DNA of 64,000 bases from Ricinus communis (lineage: Eukaryota; Streptophyta; Magnoliopsida; Malpighiales; Euphorbiaceae), in assembly GCF_019578655.1 (NCBI RefSeq), contig NC_063263.1:18909001-18973000 (forward strand), written 5' to 3'. Position numbers and translations under genes: made by a program. The notes under the pieces are model-generated. The model saw only the letters and a program-made list of their open reading frames with translations. It had not been told where the DNA came from and did not search any database. Numbering within the stretch: the stretch's first letter is position 1; each line of letters opens with the position of its first letter. Below, one piece after another: positions 41,167-54,056 of the stretch.

Positions 41167-42103
41167 CCATGTATTTTATTTATTGCACTAAATTTTTTTA
41201 TATTTTAAAAGTCAATATAATTAAAAAACAAATTGATAAAAGATTTAATTTGATTTTAAAATTTCTTATTCAATTACAATTCTAGTATAAAAAATTAATA
41301 ATAAGAACAATATTTTATTTTATTTTATAATTGAAAGTTAAATTTTATGAATTTTTAATGTTTTGCTAAATATAAGTACGTTTAAAATGTTTAAATTTTA
41401 CTAAAATTAAATTATACTAAAAATTAAAATAAAATATTTAATGATTAAGTTGAAAATCTTTTTTATCAATTTAGTATTTTAACAATTTTAAATTTAAATT
41501 TAAATGAAAGAGGTAATAGTTAATTTTATTAAAAAAAATTAGTGTGATGAATAAACTATAGGGGATAATCTGTTAATTACACTAAAAATAAAAAAGTAAA
41601 TAGTTTAAAATCAAATTTAGTCCACAATCGTCTAACGAAAATTTTCGATCGGGGTGATTATTTAGAATAAAATTACAAAATAGAAGGATAAAAAATTTTA
41701 TATATATGGATTAGACCAGGTACCTTCATGGCCCGGTCAATGTTATAATTTACCGAAGAAAACAAGCAAGAACCTCCAAAGAACAAATAAAATTCTGAAG
41801 CCCATCTACGCCTCCTCGAGGTCTCTCCCTCCCAAAAGCCTGCTGCATATTGGAAAATCGCACCCATGCTCTCATTTTACTGGTTACAAGCAAAAAAAAT
41901 TGAATCCCAACTCAAAGAAGCATCCCCTTTCTCACTAATAGAAAACTCTGAATTCTCCTTCTGGTGCTCTGCAGTTAGAGGAGATGGGAGAAGATTAAAC
42001 CAATATCCACGGCTGTCTTGCTGCTTCCATTGGTCAGTTCTCTTAAACAAGATTTTATACAATTCTTAGTAATTGATTGTTCCTCTCGAGGTAAAATTTT
42101 ATA
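40942..42103. other. AT-rich spacer and leader of the intact mTERF gene
   Basis: 41,000-41,700 is AT-rich with a long (TA)n. From about 41,770 the composition becomes gene-like. An open frame at 41866-42069 (67 residues, starting MLSFYWLQAKK) ends 34 bases before the mTERF start. It has no recognisable domain and would be an upstream ORF if the transcript starts before it. Confidence 0.6.
41108..41163. repeat. Long (TA)n microsatellite
   Basis: About 26 uninterrupted TA units, the longest such tract in the window. Confidence 0.95.
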
Positions 42104-43279
42104 ATGTTTTGTTTGTACTGTTCAAAATTATCTATGAACAAGAGTACTTCTCTGTTTCTTAAAGTGAGATACTTTTCAACTGAAAATTTAGACTATAAGA
42201 AATCATTTGCAGTTTCATATCTCGTAAATTCATGTGGGTTCACTTCAGAAACTGCTAAAACTCTCTCTAAGTGGGTACATTTTGATACACCTGAAAAACC
42301 AAATTCCGTACTCATGTTTTTCAAGGACCAAGGATTCAACAATTCTCAAATCTCCAGAATTGTTAAAGAAAGGCCCCAGGTGCTTTTAGCCGATCCTAAG
42401 AGTTCACTTTTGCCAAAGCTTGAGTTTTTACGTTCAATGGGTGCTTCAAGTTCAGACCTTTCTATAATTGTTTCTAAGAATGCACATTTACTTTGTAGGA
42501 GCTTAGAGCGATATCTCATTCCATGTTGTGATATCTTGAAAAGTGCACTTGTTTCAGATGATGAGAAAGTAATTAAGACTTTGAAACGCATGTCAACATT
42601 TTCTATGCCTAAACTGCTGAAATATTTTACTGTCAATTTATCATTTTTAAGAGAAATTGGAGTTCCTCTATCTGCTATTCCTATCCTGGTAGCTAATTAT
42701 ACTATGGTTATGTGCCGAAAAGTAAGCAAGTTTACTGAAGGGGTTGAGAAGCTTATGAAAATGGGATTTGACCCTTCAAAGCAGTCATTTGTCTGGGAAC
42801 TGCCTGTTTTTCTTCTAATGTCTAACAAAACATGGCAGCACAAAGTGGAGGTTTATAGGAGGTGGGGTATTTCTAAAGATGAGTTTTGGTCAATTTTCAA
42901 AAAGCAGCCCTTATGTATGAATATCTCGGAGAAGAATGTAATGACTAAAATGCATTTCTTTGTCTGCGAGATGGGTTGGCGTCCTGCTGATATTGTTAGA
43001 GTTCCAACTGTTCTTTGTTATAATTTGGAGGCAAGGATTATTCCTAGATGTTCAGTTGTAAGAGTTTTGCTGTTAAAAGGTTTGATTAAGGATGATATCC
43101 CTGTATCCTCTGTGTTGATAGCTTCTGAGAAGGTCTTCTTGAAAAGGTTTGTGATGAAGCATCTAGAAGAGGTGCCTCAATTGTTGGATCTCTTCCAGGG
43201 CAAAGTCAGTCTTGCAGAACTTGGCTTTGGCTTTGATGAGAAATCTGGGAATCTTGGTCATGCAACATATCAATCTTAA
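42104..43279 (+). CDS. mTERF domain-containing protein, organelle-targeted
   Basis: A single uninterrupted frame of 391 residues with no intron, typical of the expanded plant mTERF subfamily found in tandem clusters. The N-terminus is basic and hydroxylated with RYFSTEN at residues 22-28, a plausible mitochondrial presequence cleavage area. From about residue 60 on, repeated 30-35 residue helical motifs follow, each with a leucine/proline pattern: ERPQVLLADPKSSLLPKLEF, LREIGVPLSAIPILVANY, VEKLMKMGFDPSKQSF, VEVYRRWGISKDEFWSIFKK and MGWRPADIVRVPTVL. mTERF proteins bind organelle DNA or RNA and affect transcription, splicing or stability; the target of this member is unknown. It lies downstream of two decayed copies. 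The ATG is the first in the frame after the leader; a second at residue 11 (MNKSTSLF) could also serve. The close similarity to At1g21150/At5g07900-type proteins is recalled, not checked. Confidence 0.92.
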   Translation: MFCLYCSKLSMNKSTSLFLKVRYFSTENLDYKKSFAVSYLVNSCGFTSETAKTLSKWVHFDTPEKPNSVLMFFKDQGFNNSQISRIVKERPQVLLADPKSSLLPKLEFLRSMGASSSDLSIIVSKNAHLLCRSLERYLIPCCDILKSALVSDDEKVIKTLKRMSTFSMPKLLKYFTVNLSFLREIGVPLSAIPILVANYTMVMCRKVSKFTEGVEKLMKMGFDPSKQSFVWELPVFLLMSNKTWQHKVEVYRRWGISKDEFWSIFKKQPLCMNISEKNVMTKMHFFVCEMGWRPADIVRVPTVLCYNLEARIIPRCSVVRVLLLKGLIKDDIPVSSVLIASEKVFLKRFVMKHLEEVPQLLDLFQGKVSLAELGFGFDEKSGNLGHATYQS

Positions 43280-46200
43280 ACACATAGTTTTCTTTTCTAT
43301 TTGTTGATGCTTTTTAATTGATGCCGTTAATTTCATTTCGTTGGTGAATTGCCTTAAATGAGTAACTCTGGCATCTAATTTTCCTTTTTTATATTTATCC
43401 TAGACTACCTGTGATGGCTTGAGTTTTGGAAATGTTAATTGCTCATCCTGTTGTTGGGTAGTTGACAGATGATGGCTTCCCTTTATTCAGTAAAGAACTT
43501 AAAAGGTAAACAATCACGCGTTTGATTGCTAGTTTGCTGCACATCAAAATGTGTCTATTGGGTTGAATTGCTGTAAAGCTTGATAAATGTTTAAGTGTTT
43601 GTGCTGATGTTTTGTTGGAGAAACTATTTCATTTCACAGATGTTTTGTGGCGTTCTCTAACCAAAATCTTATGTTTTATTCTTAACTTATCAAATCATAC
43701 TTGGTTTGTGGCGTTTGGAGTTGAATTCGAGTGCTAATTTCATTGTTGGAACTAGTGTTCCCTAACTTCACTTGAGGAGATCCTTGGGTTTTGGAATCAT
43801 CTTAATTGGAGGGTATTTTCTTGCATTCTATATGTATCATAACTTATTAGTTATTGGGGTGTATAGTTGCTAAGATGATGATTTCCTATCATTTGTTAAA
43901 GCAATTAATCATTCATATTCTCCTCACTCATGTTTTCAACAACTTTTCTTATCCTAGAAATGATAGTGAGTGAGTTCCTGTTCTATTTGGTCCTGGGCTA
44001 CCAGTCAAGTCAGGTGTCGTCTGTAAATTTTCTATTAGGTTTAGGTGCTGCTGCACCACCCACCAAGAAGAACTCTTGGGAATCTAAATTCTAGCCCTAC
44101 AGGATCACATTGATCTTTTGTCCTCCTGGCCAACAGAGCCAGCCACCATGTTGGGTGTTGTTTTTGACATTCTGAAGATTGCTTTTTTACTTATAGGACT
44201 CTTCATATTTTCACTTCCACAAATTCTTTGATTAATACTGTAACTATGCAATGACATTTTGAAAATACTTGCAAAATAACATTTAAAGGCCTGTAGGATG
44301 AACCAAGCAATGATGTAAGATCCACTAATCTCTTACATTTTTTCTTTGATGATCTTATTATATGTGGATTAAACTTTCTGTTTTACTTTTTTCATTTCTT
44401 AATAACTCAAGTTAAAATGAATATAAAAATAATAACTGGTACTTTTTCCTAGTGGTAAGGCAATAAGGCAATACCACTTTAGAAATAAGCGTAAGAAAAA
44501 AATAATAACAGTGTTATCTCAAACTTTTCTACTGATTTTCTGTTAGGAGATGATGATTTTTACTTATTTACTTTTTCTTATTAAATTTATGTAATGGTTT
44601 TATTAGATTTCTTTATGTGATTCAATAAAGATTTATACTACTAATTATTAGTAAAATAGTTTATTAATAGAAGATTTCTATGCAAAATCTAGATTATATT
44701 TTAATAATTTTGAGTTTTCTATAATATTTAATATTCGCATTTTTTATATATATTAAATTTTTTATTTTACAATGGCATATAAAAAACGAGCTTTAATATA
44801 TTTTTATTCTTTAAACATAAAGTAAATAGTATAGAGCGCTAAATTTCGTTCTTTATTTTGTATTTAATTAATGTATTGCAAGTTTTCAATATATTTCATT
44901 AACTAATATTTTTAATTTTATCTTTTCATTGGCTAAAGTTTAAAAGAAAAGAAAAGAGAAATAAAAAAAATACTAATATTTATGGAAATAAAAGTAAATT
45001 AATTATAAAATTTAAAGAGTCTAATGAATTTAAATAAAAATTTTCACTCTTTATATTTAAATATTACTTAAGATTTTTTTATTATAAAAGTTATGATCTT
45101 TAAAATTAATATATTAAAATAGAAAATTTTGATATATGTATTTATTTTTTACATATAAAAATATTTTTTTGACTTAAGTATTTATTTTTAATATATATAG
45201 GTATTATGCTTATATATAATTTTTATTTTATTGTATAATTAAATATATTATATATTAACTAACAAGGTATTTTTATAATTAAATATGATTCTAATTTATT
45301 TAATTGTATTCTTGACATTATATTAACTAAAAGATAGTTTTCTAATTATACAATAATGTCTAATCTTAAAAAAAACATATCAATTATATTTGTAGTATTA
45401 ATTTCATAAATTGATAATAAATCATATAATAAATATTTTTAAATAATTATTTATTTGTTATATTAATAAAATTTTAAAATATTAAAAAATTATTAAAGAA
45501 GACACTTAAAAGTATTTTAAGTTATTACTATTTTTTAAAATGTAACAAGTAATTATAGAAATTTTTTGAAATCCTTTTTTATCAATTCTTCATTGTAATT
45601 TATAGTTAAAGAGTAACACATGAGTAAATAATTAATTACTACATATTTTTTTAGAAAATGAATATAATAATTGAATTCGTTATTTTACTATTTTCTCAAT
45701 TAATCCTAATATAAAAGACATATTTTTCTTATTTAATACATGATGAAAGCTTTGTGTTTTATTTTTTTTCTTATATAAGTGAAATTGTACTATAAAAAAT
45801 CTATATTTTTATATTCTTAATAGTGAACTTATGAAATTCTAGATTTTAAATAAAATACTCCTAATTATATAAATATATTTAAATAATAAATTATTTTTAA
45901 ATTCAATTATCAATAAATAATATTTAGAATACTTAAAAAATTAGTCATCTATTTACATTGGTATAATTTTAACAGTACTTGATAACGTAAAATTGATTGA
46001 AAAGTTTAATAAAATCTCTAATATTTTAAAATTATTTATGATATTTTGAAAGTAATGATGACTTAAATATTTTAAATTCTATTAATATGATAAATATAAA
46101 ATTTTTAAAAGTTCTTTTTAGCTATATATAAAAATTAATATTAAAAATATAAATGATATAATATTAAAAATATAAATGATATGTTATCTTTTAAAATTAA

Positions 46201-47500
46201 AAATTATTGTTAGTATTATAATTCTTATTTAATTATAATTTATTCGTTAATAAATTAATTATATAATAAACATAAAATTTTATATATCATCATTATATTT
46301 GTATGTAAATGTTATTAACATATATCAATCTTTCTTTTTATATCTCAGTTATATCTACTAGTATTACTCGTCACTGGTGTTACGTATATAAATTATTATT
46401 ATAAAAGTTATAAAATAATTTTATTTAATAAATTAGTAGATAATATAGTAGTAAATAATAAATAATCTTACGAATAAAACATTATAATAATAACAATGAA
46501 CACACACATATATATATATATATATATACGATATAAAGTAATTCATCAATTTTTGATAGGATTAAAAATGTTTATAAAACTATTATAGGATTAAAAAAAG
46601 ATACACATAAATAAAAAATTAATTAAATAAAATTAAAAGTATCATCTTTTTTATTTATTATCTTCAATTTTTACAAAAAATTTATAATTGAGTTATTTGA
46701 ACTCTATCATAGGCATATATAGTCTCTTTATAGTGATACTTTTTATATATAAATAATTTTTATATAGTGATAAAAAGTGATAGTCCTAATATGGACTAGT
46801 TATAAATAGAAATAAACTCTCTATTGTAATAAATTGTAAATTTTTTAAGTCTCATATAAAAAATAATCATCTATACAGAATATTTGTATATATAACTTTA
46901 AAAAATATATATTATATTATAATTTATCTTATTATATTTTTATTTTATTTTATTAATTATATTTGTATAATATGACAAAAATATTTACATATTTTATTTA
47001 TAGTTTTTATAATTTCACCAATAAAAATCAATATAAAATTTTAGTACTTAAATCTCTATTAAGTTATAACTTTTTTATAGTCATAAATTTTATTTAGTCT
47101 CAAGAGTATGATTATAAAGAGGTTTTACTGTATATAATATGATATATTTATCAATTTTTTATAAAATTATGAATGTATATCAAATTATGATAGGATTAGG
47201 ATTAGGATTAAATTAATTACTAATTAATTCTATTATGATAAAAAATTAAATAAATTTCATATATAATTATGATGAGATAAAATCAGTAATTTTTGATTAA
47301 TTATAAGAGTATATTTATATATTACTATTATTGTATAGATTATAGATAGATATGTTATCATATTAAGCTAAAGAAATGTACTGTTATTTATCAATTGGAA
47401 AGAGGATTAGGAACCTTTTGATATAACGACACAGCGTTTAGCAAACCTTATCATGCTTACCTCCTCTTATCTTCTCTCTTTCGTAAAAGCAATAGCCTCG
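43280..47500. other. Intergenic region between mTERF and FPA
   Basis: The first kilobase is of moderate composition and includes the mTERF 3'UTR. From about 44,350 to 47,380 the DNA is extremely AT-rich with no open frame above chance and no tRNA or repeat beyond short A/T tracts and a (TA)n at 46507-46528. No gene is supported on either strand. Confidence 0.7.
46507..46528. repeat. Short (TA)n microsatellite
   Basis: Eleven TA units following a CACACACA tract. Confidence 0.9.
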
Positions 47501-47512
47501 CCATATATGCAT

Positions 47513-47662
47513 ATATAAATGCAAGGAATCGCATTCTGATCTCTTCAATTCTCATTGTAAAATCTCCTTTCCTCTCTTCCCATTCTCCCTATCATTCTTT
47601 TCAAGTTTCCATTCACCAGTCCCTCTCTTCATAATCCCTAATTAGCCAAACCCTAACCCTAA
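47513..47662 (+). promoter_or_regulatory. FPA core promoter and leader: TATA box and telo-box
   Basis: TATATAAA lies at 47513-47520, about 170 bases before the ATG. A pyrimidine-rich leader follows, and AAACCCTAACCCTAA at 47648-47662, about 30 bases before the ATG, is a plant telo-box. Telo-boxes near the start site are associated with genes expressed in dividing cells; this is motif-based inference. Confidence 0.55.
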
Positions 47663-47690
47663 TTCTCTGTCCTTTCTTTTTAAAAAGCAA

Positions 47691-50600
47691 ATGGCTCCTC
47701 CAATGAAATTTAGCAGGGTACACAAGGAATCAGATGAACCGGAGGCTCCATCGAACAATCTTTGGGTTGGTAACTTGGCTCCGGATGTAACAGATTCGGA
47801 TCTTATGGATCTATTTGCGAAATACGGTGCTCTTGATAGTGTAACCACGTATTCTTCTAGAAGCTACGCCTTCTTGTACTTCAAGCATGTGGAGGATGCC
47901 GCAGCTGCTAAAGACGCGCTTCAAGGGACACTGCTTCGTGGAAATCCTGTCAAAATCGAGTTTGCGAGACCGGTTTGTTGTTCTCTTCTTTACGTTGTTT
48001 TGTTAGGTTTAATTTTTAGTTTTTCTCGATTCGGATCCCTTTTTTCTTTTAATTTGTTGATTATTCAGTCTAGGGATTTTGTAAATTATTATTTGATTCT
48101 TTTTAGCATTGTGAATGTTTTTTTTTTTTTTGGTTTTCTTTACTCTTTATTCTGCCTCTTAACAAATTAACTTCCAAGATATCAAAAATATCATATGATT
48201 GCAAGTTAGATCAACTCATGAAAGACAAAGAAACAAAAAGAAAGTACCGATTTTAAAAGCATTATCCTTGTGAGATTTCATATTCGTTCTAATTTCCATC
48301 CCAACTAGAGAGGTCACAAATTAAAAAAGAAAAATGAAAAACATTGAAGATGGAAATGTCTTTATCGTTTACTTAAAGTATCTGTTACAGGTTTAAATCC
48401 TTTTAAACCCAGGCGTTTTTTGTGTGTGTGTATTTGGGTCAATTATTATCTTGTTTCACCGAATAGAAAATCTACATATCTTTAAGGCGTTGATGAACAC
48501 GACATTGCGTTTCTAGTTTCATAAATTGCGCTCAGCATATGAATAAAAGCTGCAGACAACGTTCAAAAATCTGGTGAAACTTTGTTCACTCGTTTTTAAA
48601 CAATAATATTTGTTTCTCCGAGAAACCAGACATTCGTTTCTCTTGTTAACTTTTCCATATTGACTTGCTAAATTCCCAATATAAGCCACAATTTTCAATC
48701 ATCGGTAATTCTTCTTGAAGCGCAATGTTAACAATTAATTTTCCTATTATTATTCCACCCTAGAATATGTTTACTCAAGCTGGAAAAAAGGCAGAAAGGG
48801 AGCAAAAGCTTTAGATCCTAAGTTGAAATATCAGATTTTCACTTTACTGAATACACGTACAACGTTTTAATTAATTATATGAATATAGCAAAAAATGCAA
48901 GCACATGGGTTAAATTCTTATGAATAGATATGGGTTTTCTTTCTTTCAGAATTTAGTGAAAATGGCTACTGTTTAATCTCAGAGATGCTGTACATATAAT
49001 GGAACTAACAATGTACTATTTTATTGATTTTGTTGAATACTTAAAGTACAAAATGATTCTTGCCGTCAAAATACTTCAATAAGAGTTTTAGTTTCTTACA
49101 GTCACCCATTTTAGAAAATTATGGAGGAACATATTCCAAATAGCTTATTAATGATGTCATTGGATTAGACACTGTAATCTCGTTGATATGCTTAATGAAT
49201 CATAAGTTTCCAAAGTAAACTTCCAGTTTTTGCAACTTATAAATATACGAACTCATTAAAAAGGCTCATGGATAGATTGTTGTTCTCCTATAATACTATT
49301 TATATTGGTCCAGAGAAATGGAGCTGGGAAAAAGAGATCTTTACATTTTTGAAAGCCTTAGCATCTTTCTGAGAATCCACCAGGAACTTTTAAGAACTTG
49401 AAAGTCATCTATGATTGGCAGAATAAAGTAATCCTGTCAAATTCCATTAGAAACTTCTTTAGGCTGATCTCTTCACCTTGTGACTCCTCATACCATCTAC
49501 ATAAACTCCTAGTATTTAATCGTTGTTTGATTGCTTGCTCTGTAAGCAATATACGAATTGGGGGAGAAGGATAAAGTCTTTGAATATAAATTTTGTATTC
49601 ATTCTTCTTCAGCTTTTTGTTGTTACCTACCTCTGCAGGTCCACACACTTTGGACCCTGGTTTTTGCTATGTACCTATGTGATTTGCTTCTTTTGTTTTA
49701 TTTTGTTATTTTTTTGTTCACAAGGGAGGTTAGTTGGCTATTGATCCAACAACCATTGGCAATTCTTATGCGGACCAGAAAAATATGACATGTATGTCTT
49801 CCTTAAGATACATCTTTTTTCCCATTTACCTCCGAAGTGATATTTATCTGTTTGGTTAGATTAGCAACAACAAAAACCTCCCCTCTCACCAAAAGAAGAA
49901 AAACAATTTTTTTTTCTAAAAATGGGGAAACTCGTATTGAAGCTATTTCACTCGAACTTTGCATTATTTTTTTTCTTTATACTTTGAGAATCATACCTAA
50001 GTAAACATGTATAAGTGTTCAACGCGCTTCCAGCATGGGAACGCTAAGGTAAAGTTAAGAGTTAGAGAAACAAAGATTGAGACACAATGGGTGGGGGGGG
50101 TGGGGGGGTTGGGGGGGCATGGCTACAACTTATTTTGGGATCTGTGGATGATGCAGTATGCTTAACTTTTTGAGGATGCATGCTGACTTATGCCAATGTA
50201 GGCTTAAATATTTCAGAAGTCTTGGTAGATTTTCTCTTATTTGATTTGGAATAGACTATTGATGTGAAATAAATATTTAGTGGATACACTTCTTTCTGTC
50301 ACCCGACTTGATTGTGCTTTCAGGCCAAACCCTCTAAGAATCTGTGGGTGGGTGGAATCAGCCCAGCAGTTTCTAAGGAACAGTTGGAAGAAGAGTTTCT
50401 AAAGTTTGGTAAAATTGAGGAATTTAAGTTTCTTAGAGACCGGAATACTGCATTTATCGAGTATGTCAAACTGGAAGATGCTTTAGAAGCCATGAGAAGC
50501 ATGAACGGAAAACGACTTGGTGGTGATCAGATACGAGTGGATTTCCTTCGGTCACAATCTGTAAGAAGGGTAAGTTTATTTCTTGAGAATATATGATGTA

Positions 50601-53600
50601 GTTCTCAGAGTTCTAACTGTAGTTGCCATGGAATTCATATTTTAAAACTAGATTTGGTATAGATAGCCAATGACGTTGCAAGTGAGGCTTGCTTGTTTCG
50701 ATATTTTTCTCGTCAATTTTTTGTGCACTAGGAGTCTAGGATTTTGATTACACACTTATTGGTCCAATCTTGTGGGTTAATCTTGCACTTATATAGCCTA
50801 GATGTATGAAATGTATGTGTAAATTTGATTCGTCTGCATCCTCAATATATTCTCCCATAGAACAAATGCCAATTAAAGGAACCTAAAAGCTGTCTGCCTT
50901 ATGAAATGGGTGCAATTTCCTCTCAATTGATTTCTTTTCTTCTAGTTTTATTTGACCAGATAAACTTAGGATTCACTTTATTCATTCAGCAGGAACAATT
51001 GCCCGAGTTTCGTGACTCAAGAGACAGCCAGTTTTCAGTTGCACACTCTGGAGTAAGACGATTTCAGGTGATTTATTCTGAATAATTTCTACCATACCAT
51101 CAATTGTAAAACTATTACTTTTGTGTCAAATTCCAATTTTCTTATGACTTTGCCTTTTATGGTATAATTGTCTGACCGGTTGTGTACCTATTACATATTC
51201 CGGAACTTTTGCACTTATAGTTTCAGATAAAAGCACTGAGCCCAAGTCGGTTAGTGGTTTTGTAGGAATATTTGGACTGCATATAGCAATTTTTTTGTGA
51301 AAGATTACTTGGCTTCTGAATGTTTTAATGTTCTTATACCAACCGAAATTGTTTACCTCAGTTCACAGTTTCTGTTTTAATGCCTTTGTTCGTAATGTTT
51401 CAGCATTCTCAGACTTCAGGGGGCCGAAAGGAAGGTCCACCCAGTAATGTATTATGGGTAGGCTATCCTCCTTCTGTGCAGATTGATGAACAAATGCTCC
51501 ATAATGCAATGATTCTTTTTGGTGAGATTGAGAGAATAAAGAGCTTCCCAGCAAGGCACTATTCATTTGTAGAATTTAGGAGTGTTGATGAAGCTCGGCG
51601 TGCGAAAGAAGGCTTGCAGGGCCGGCTTTTCAATGACCCTCGCATTTCAATTATGTATTCAAGCAGTGAGTTGGCTCCTGGTAAAGAATACTCTAGTTTT
51701 AATGCTGGAGGTAAAGGCCCAAGGCCAGAGATTTTTAATGAAAATCTGTTTGGGTCTAACCAACTAGAAGTATTGGATCATCATCGTCCTATGGGGCTAC
51801 ATACGTTGTCTGGACCATTACCACCAAGTAATATTCGCAGACCGAACCTACAGCTGCGTCCTTTTGGTCCTCAAGGTAGCTTTGACCCTGTGCTTTCTGG
51901 TGCAGAATTTAATGATTTGGCTCCTCTGCATAGTTTCCGTGATGGGAATTCCAACATTCCAACGGGGCCAAACTGGAGAAGGCCGTCTCCTCCTGCATCT
52001 GGGATCCTTCCATCACCAGCTTCAAGGGTTAGGCCACCAATGCGGTCAGTATCTACTGGATGGGATGTGCTTGACCCCAGTCAGTATCAGAGGGAACCAA
52101 AACGGTCAAGGCTTGATGCTTCATTGCCCATTGATGAGGATGCTTTTCCCTCAAGAAATAGGTTTGGTCCTCCTGCTGATGCAGGTATTTCAGGTCCATT
52201 TGTGAATGTTCAAGGGAAGCGTAGTGCTAGTCCGGTTGGTGGAAGGGCTGCAGGAGGACCACACCAACATCGTATTGACCATGATTTTATTTGGCGAGGT
52301 ATTATAGCTAAGGGTGGAACACCAGTATGTAATGCTCGTTGTGTCCCTTTAGATAAAGGGATGGATTTAGAACTGTGAGTATAACTCTTATTGTATAATG
52401 CCCCTTTCCCCTTTGTGTATATTTGCTGTCGGTATCATGTGCTGCTAAATGTTTGGTTTAGATATGGTTTTATCTTTCTTTAGTTCAATTTTGCTTGAAA
52501 TTATCAAGGTGTAATAGGCTTGAGCTTTAAATAAGTTTTAGTTTCCCATGAATTTGTTATAGATTCCCAAAATGTTTCCTGAAGTTTGTCACTTCTAAGT
52601 AAAAATGTCATTTGATATTATTTTCACCATCACTTCATTTTTGTCATTATATTCTCTTGGTGGCAATGGCACTTGAACAAATAATTCCTTTCTTACCACC
52701 TAATGTGGAAGCTTCCTGTTTTGCAGTCCTGAAGTCGTTAATTGCTCAGCCAGAACAGGACTGGATATGCTCACAAAACACTATGCCGAGGCCATTGGGT
52801 TTGACATTGTCTTTTTCTTGCCAGATAGTGAAGATGATTTTGCTTCTTATACTGAATTCCTTCGCTATCTGGGTTCTAAAAATCGCGCTGGTGTTGCAAA
52901 GTTTGATGATGGGACGACACTCTTTCTGGTGCCTCCATCAGATTTCTTAACCAATGTGTTGAAAGTTAAAGGTCCTGAACGTCTCTATGGTGTAGTACTC
53001 AAGTTGCCCCAGCAAACTCCTAGTAGTGCATCAATACAGCCACAGCTATGTCAGCCCAACCATATACCTCAGTATATGGATAGACATCAGATTCCACCAC
53101 CAGAGATTGATTATAATCAAATTGCTCGGAAGGAGGAACGTTTTACACCAATGGATTATAACAGGATTTTGCACGAGGACTCGAAGCCTCCATCAAAAAT
53201 ATTTTATCCACCAGCAACTGAGTCTATGACGGAGCAGTCGGTACATCAAGCGTATGCTTCTAATAGCACTGTAGCAGTTTCGCAGGCTGGAGTTTCTTGG
53301 ACGCCTGAGCTTATTGCCAGTCTTACATCTTTATTGCCTGCAAATGCACAGTTGTCTACTTTAGAAGGTGGGCAACCAGTGTCAGGCTCCTTAGTTGTTG
53401 ATAAAAGAACTTTGCATGGATGGAAGCATTCTGGAAACACGAGTCATATGCAGTATGGAAGCCAGTTCAATTCTGAGTCGCAAGCTCCATTGTTATCGCA
53501 GCCTTATCCATCGATCTCCAGTGCACCTAACAGTTCAGAAATTATGGTCCCTGGGACTGCCCAAATCCAAGATTTCTCTGTCAACCTACCGCACCAGGGT

Positions 53601-54056
53601 GGAATTGCATCTAGGCCATTGAACAGCGTTAACTTACCTTCTCAAGGTGGGCAAGTTGCTTTGCCACCACATGTCAGCCAGCAGTATCAGCTTGAGGTTC
53701 CTCATCAGAAGGCCTATAGTGGGATGATGCATGGAACAGAAGGATCTTATAGTCCATCAGTTATTCAGCAATCTAACAATCCTGTTGTCTTCTCTAGTCA
53801 GGCTCAGGGTGGTAATCATTCCCAGACACAATCTGGGTTGCCTTTATCTTCTGACAAAGTAAATTGGGAGGTTTCCAGTCAACTCCAAACTGCTCCTTTT
53901 GTTGCTGATCAGGGCACATCAGAGGTTGAGGTAGACAAGAATCAGCGATACCAGTCAACATTACAGTTTGCTGCAAGCCTCCTCCTCCAGATACAGCAGC
54001 AACAACAGCAGCAAACAGGTAATCCAGCAGTGCGAGGATCTGGAAATCAACAATGA
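47691..54056 (+). CDS. FPA: FPA-like RNA-binding protein (RRM x3 + SPOC), flowering-time and 3'-end-choice regulator
   Basis: Five exons: 47691-47972, 50324-50569, 50993-51067, 51404-52374 and 52727-54056. Phases agree, giving 967 residues (Arabidopsis FPA is about 900). Three RRMs are seen: residues about 23-94 (LWVGNL and RSYAFLYF), 99-172 (LWVGGI and NTAFIEYV) and 216-288 (LWVGYP and HYSFVEFR). A proline/glycine-rich linker follows. The SPOC domain spans about residues 490-620 ([45 protein letters not shown]). The tail is rich in Q, S and P and ends with a glutamine run. FPA is a spen-family nuclear protein. In Arabidopsis it promotes proximal cleavage and polyadenylation, represses FLC and so promotes flowering. 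It also limits its own expression by early polyadenylation in its intron 1. Intron 1 here is 2.35 kb and holds a strong G-tract. The exon 3 acceptor is a NAGNAG site (CAGCAG), so one glutamine may be optional. Confidence 0.95.
47973..50323 (+). other. FPA intron 1 (2.35 kb)
   Basis: It begins GTTTGT, a weak match to the donor consensus, and ends TTTCAG. No coding exon was found inside; open frames at 49409-49788 are chance. In Arabidopsis this is the intron where FPA-dependent premature polyadenylation occurs; no single poly(A) signal could be singled out here. Confidence 0.7.
50089..50117 (+). other. G-quadruplex candidate in FPA intron 1
   Basis: Four G-tracts on the sense strand, of 3, 8, 7 and 7 G, are separated by loops of T, T and TT. 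The run lies 206 bases before the exon 2 acceptor. It is the only G-rich tract of this strength in the window. Confidence 0.9.

Noticed and set aside
51582..53622. Several alternative open frames inside the FPA coding region, both strands
   Set aside because: They are shadows of the long FPA exons; the FPA frame carries all the domain signal.
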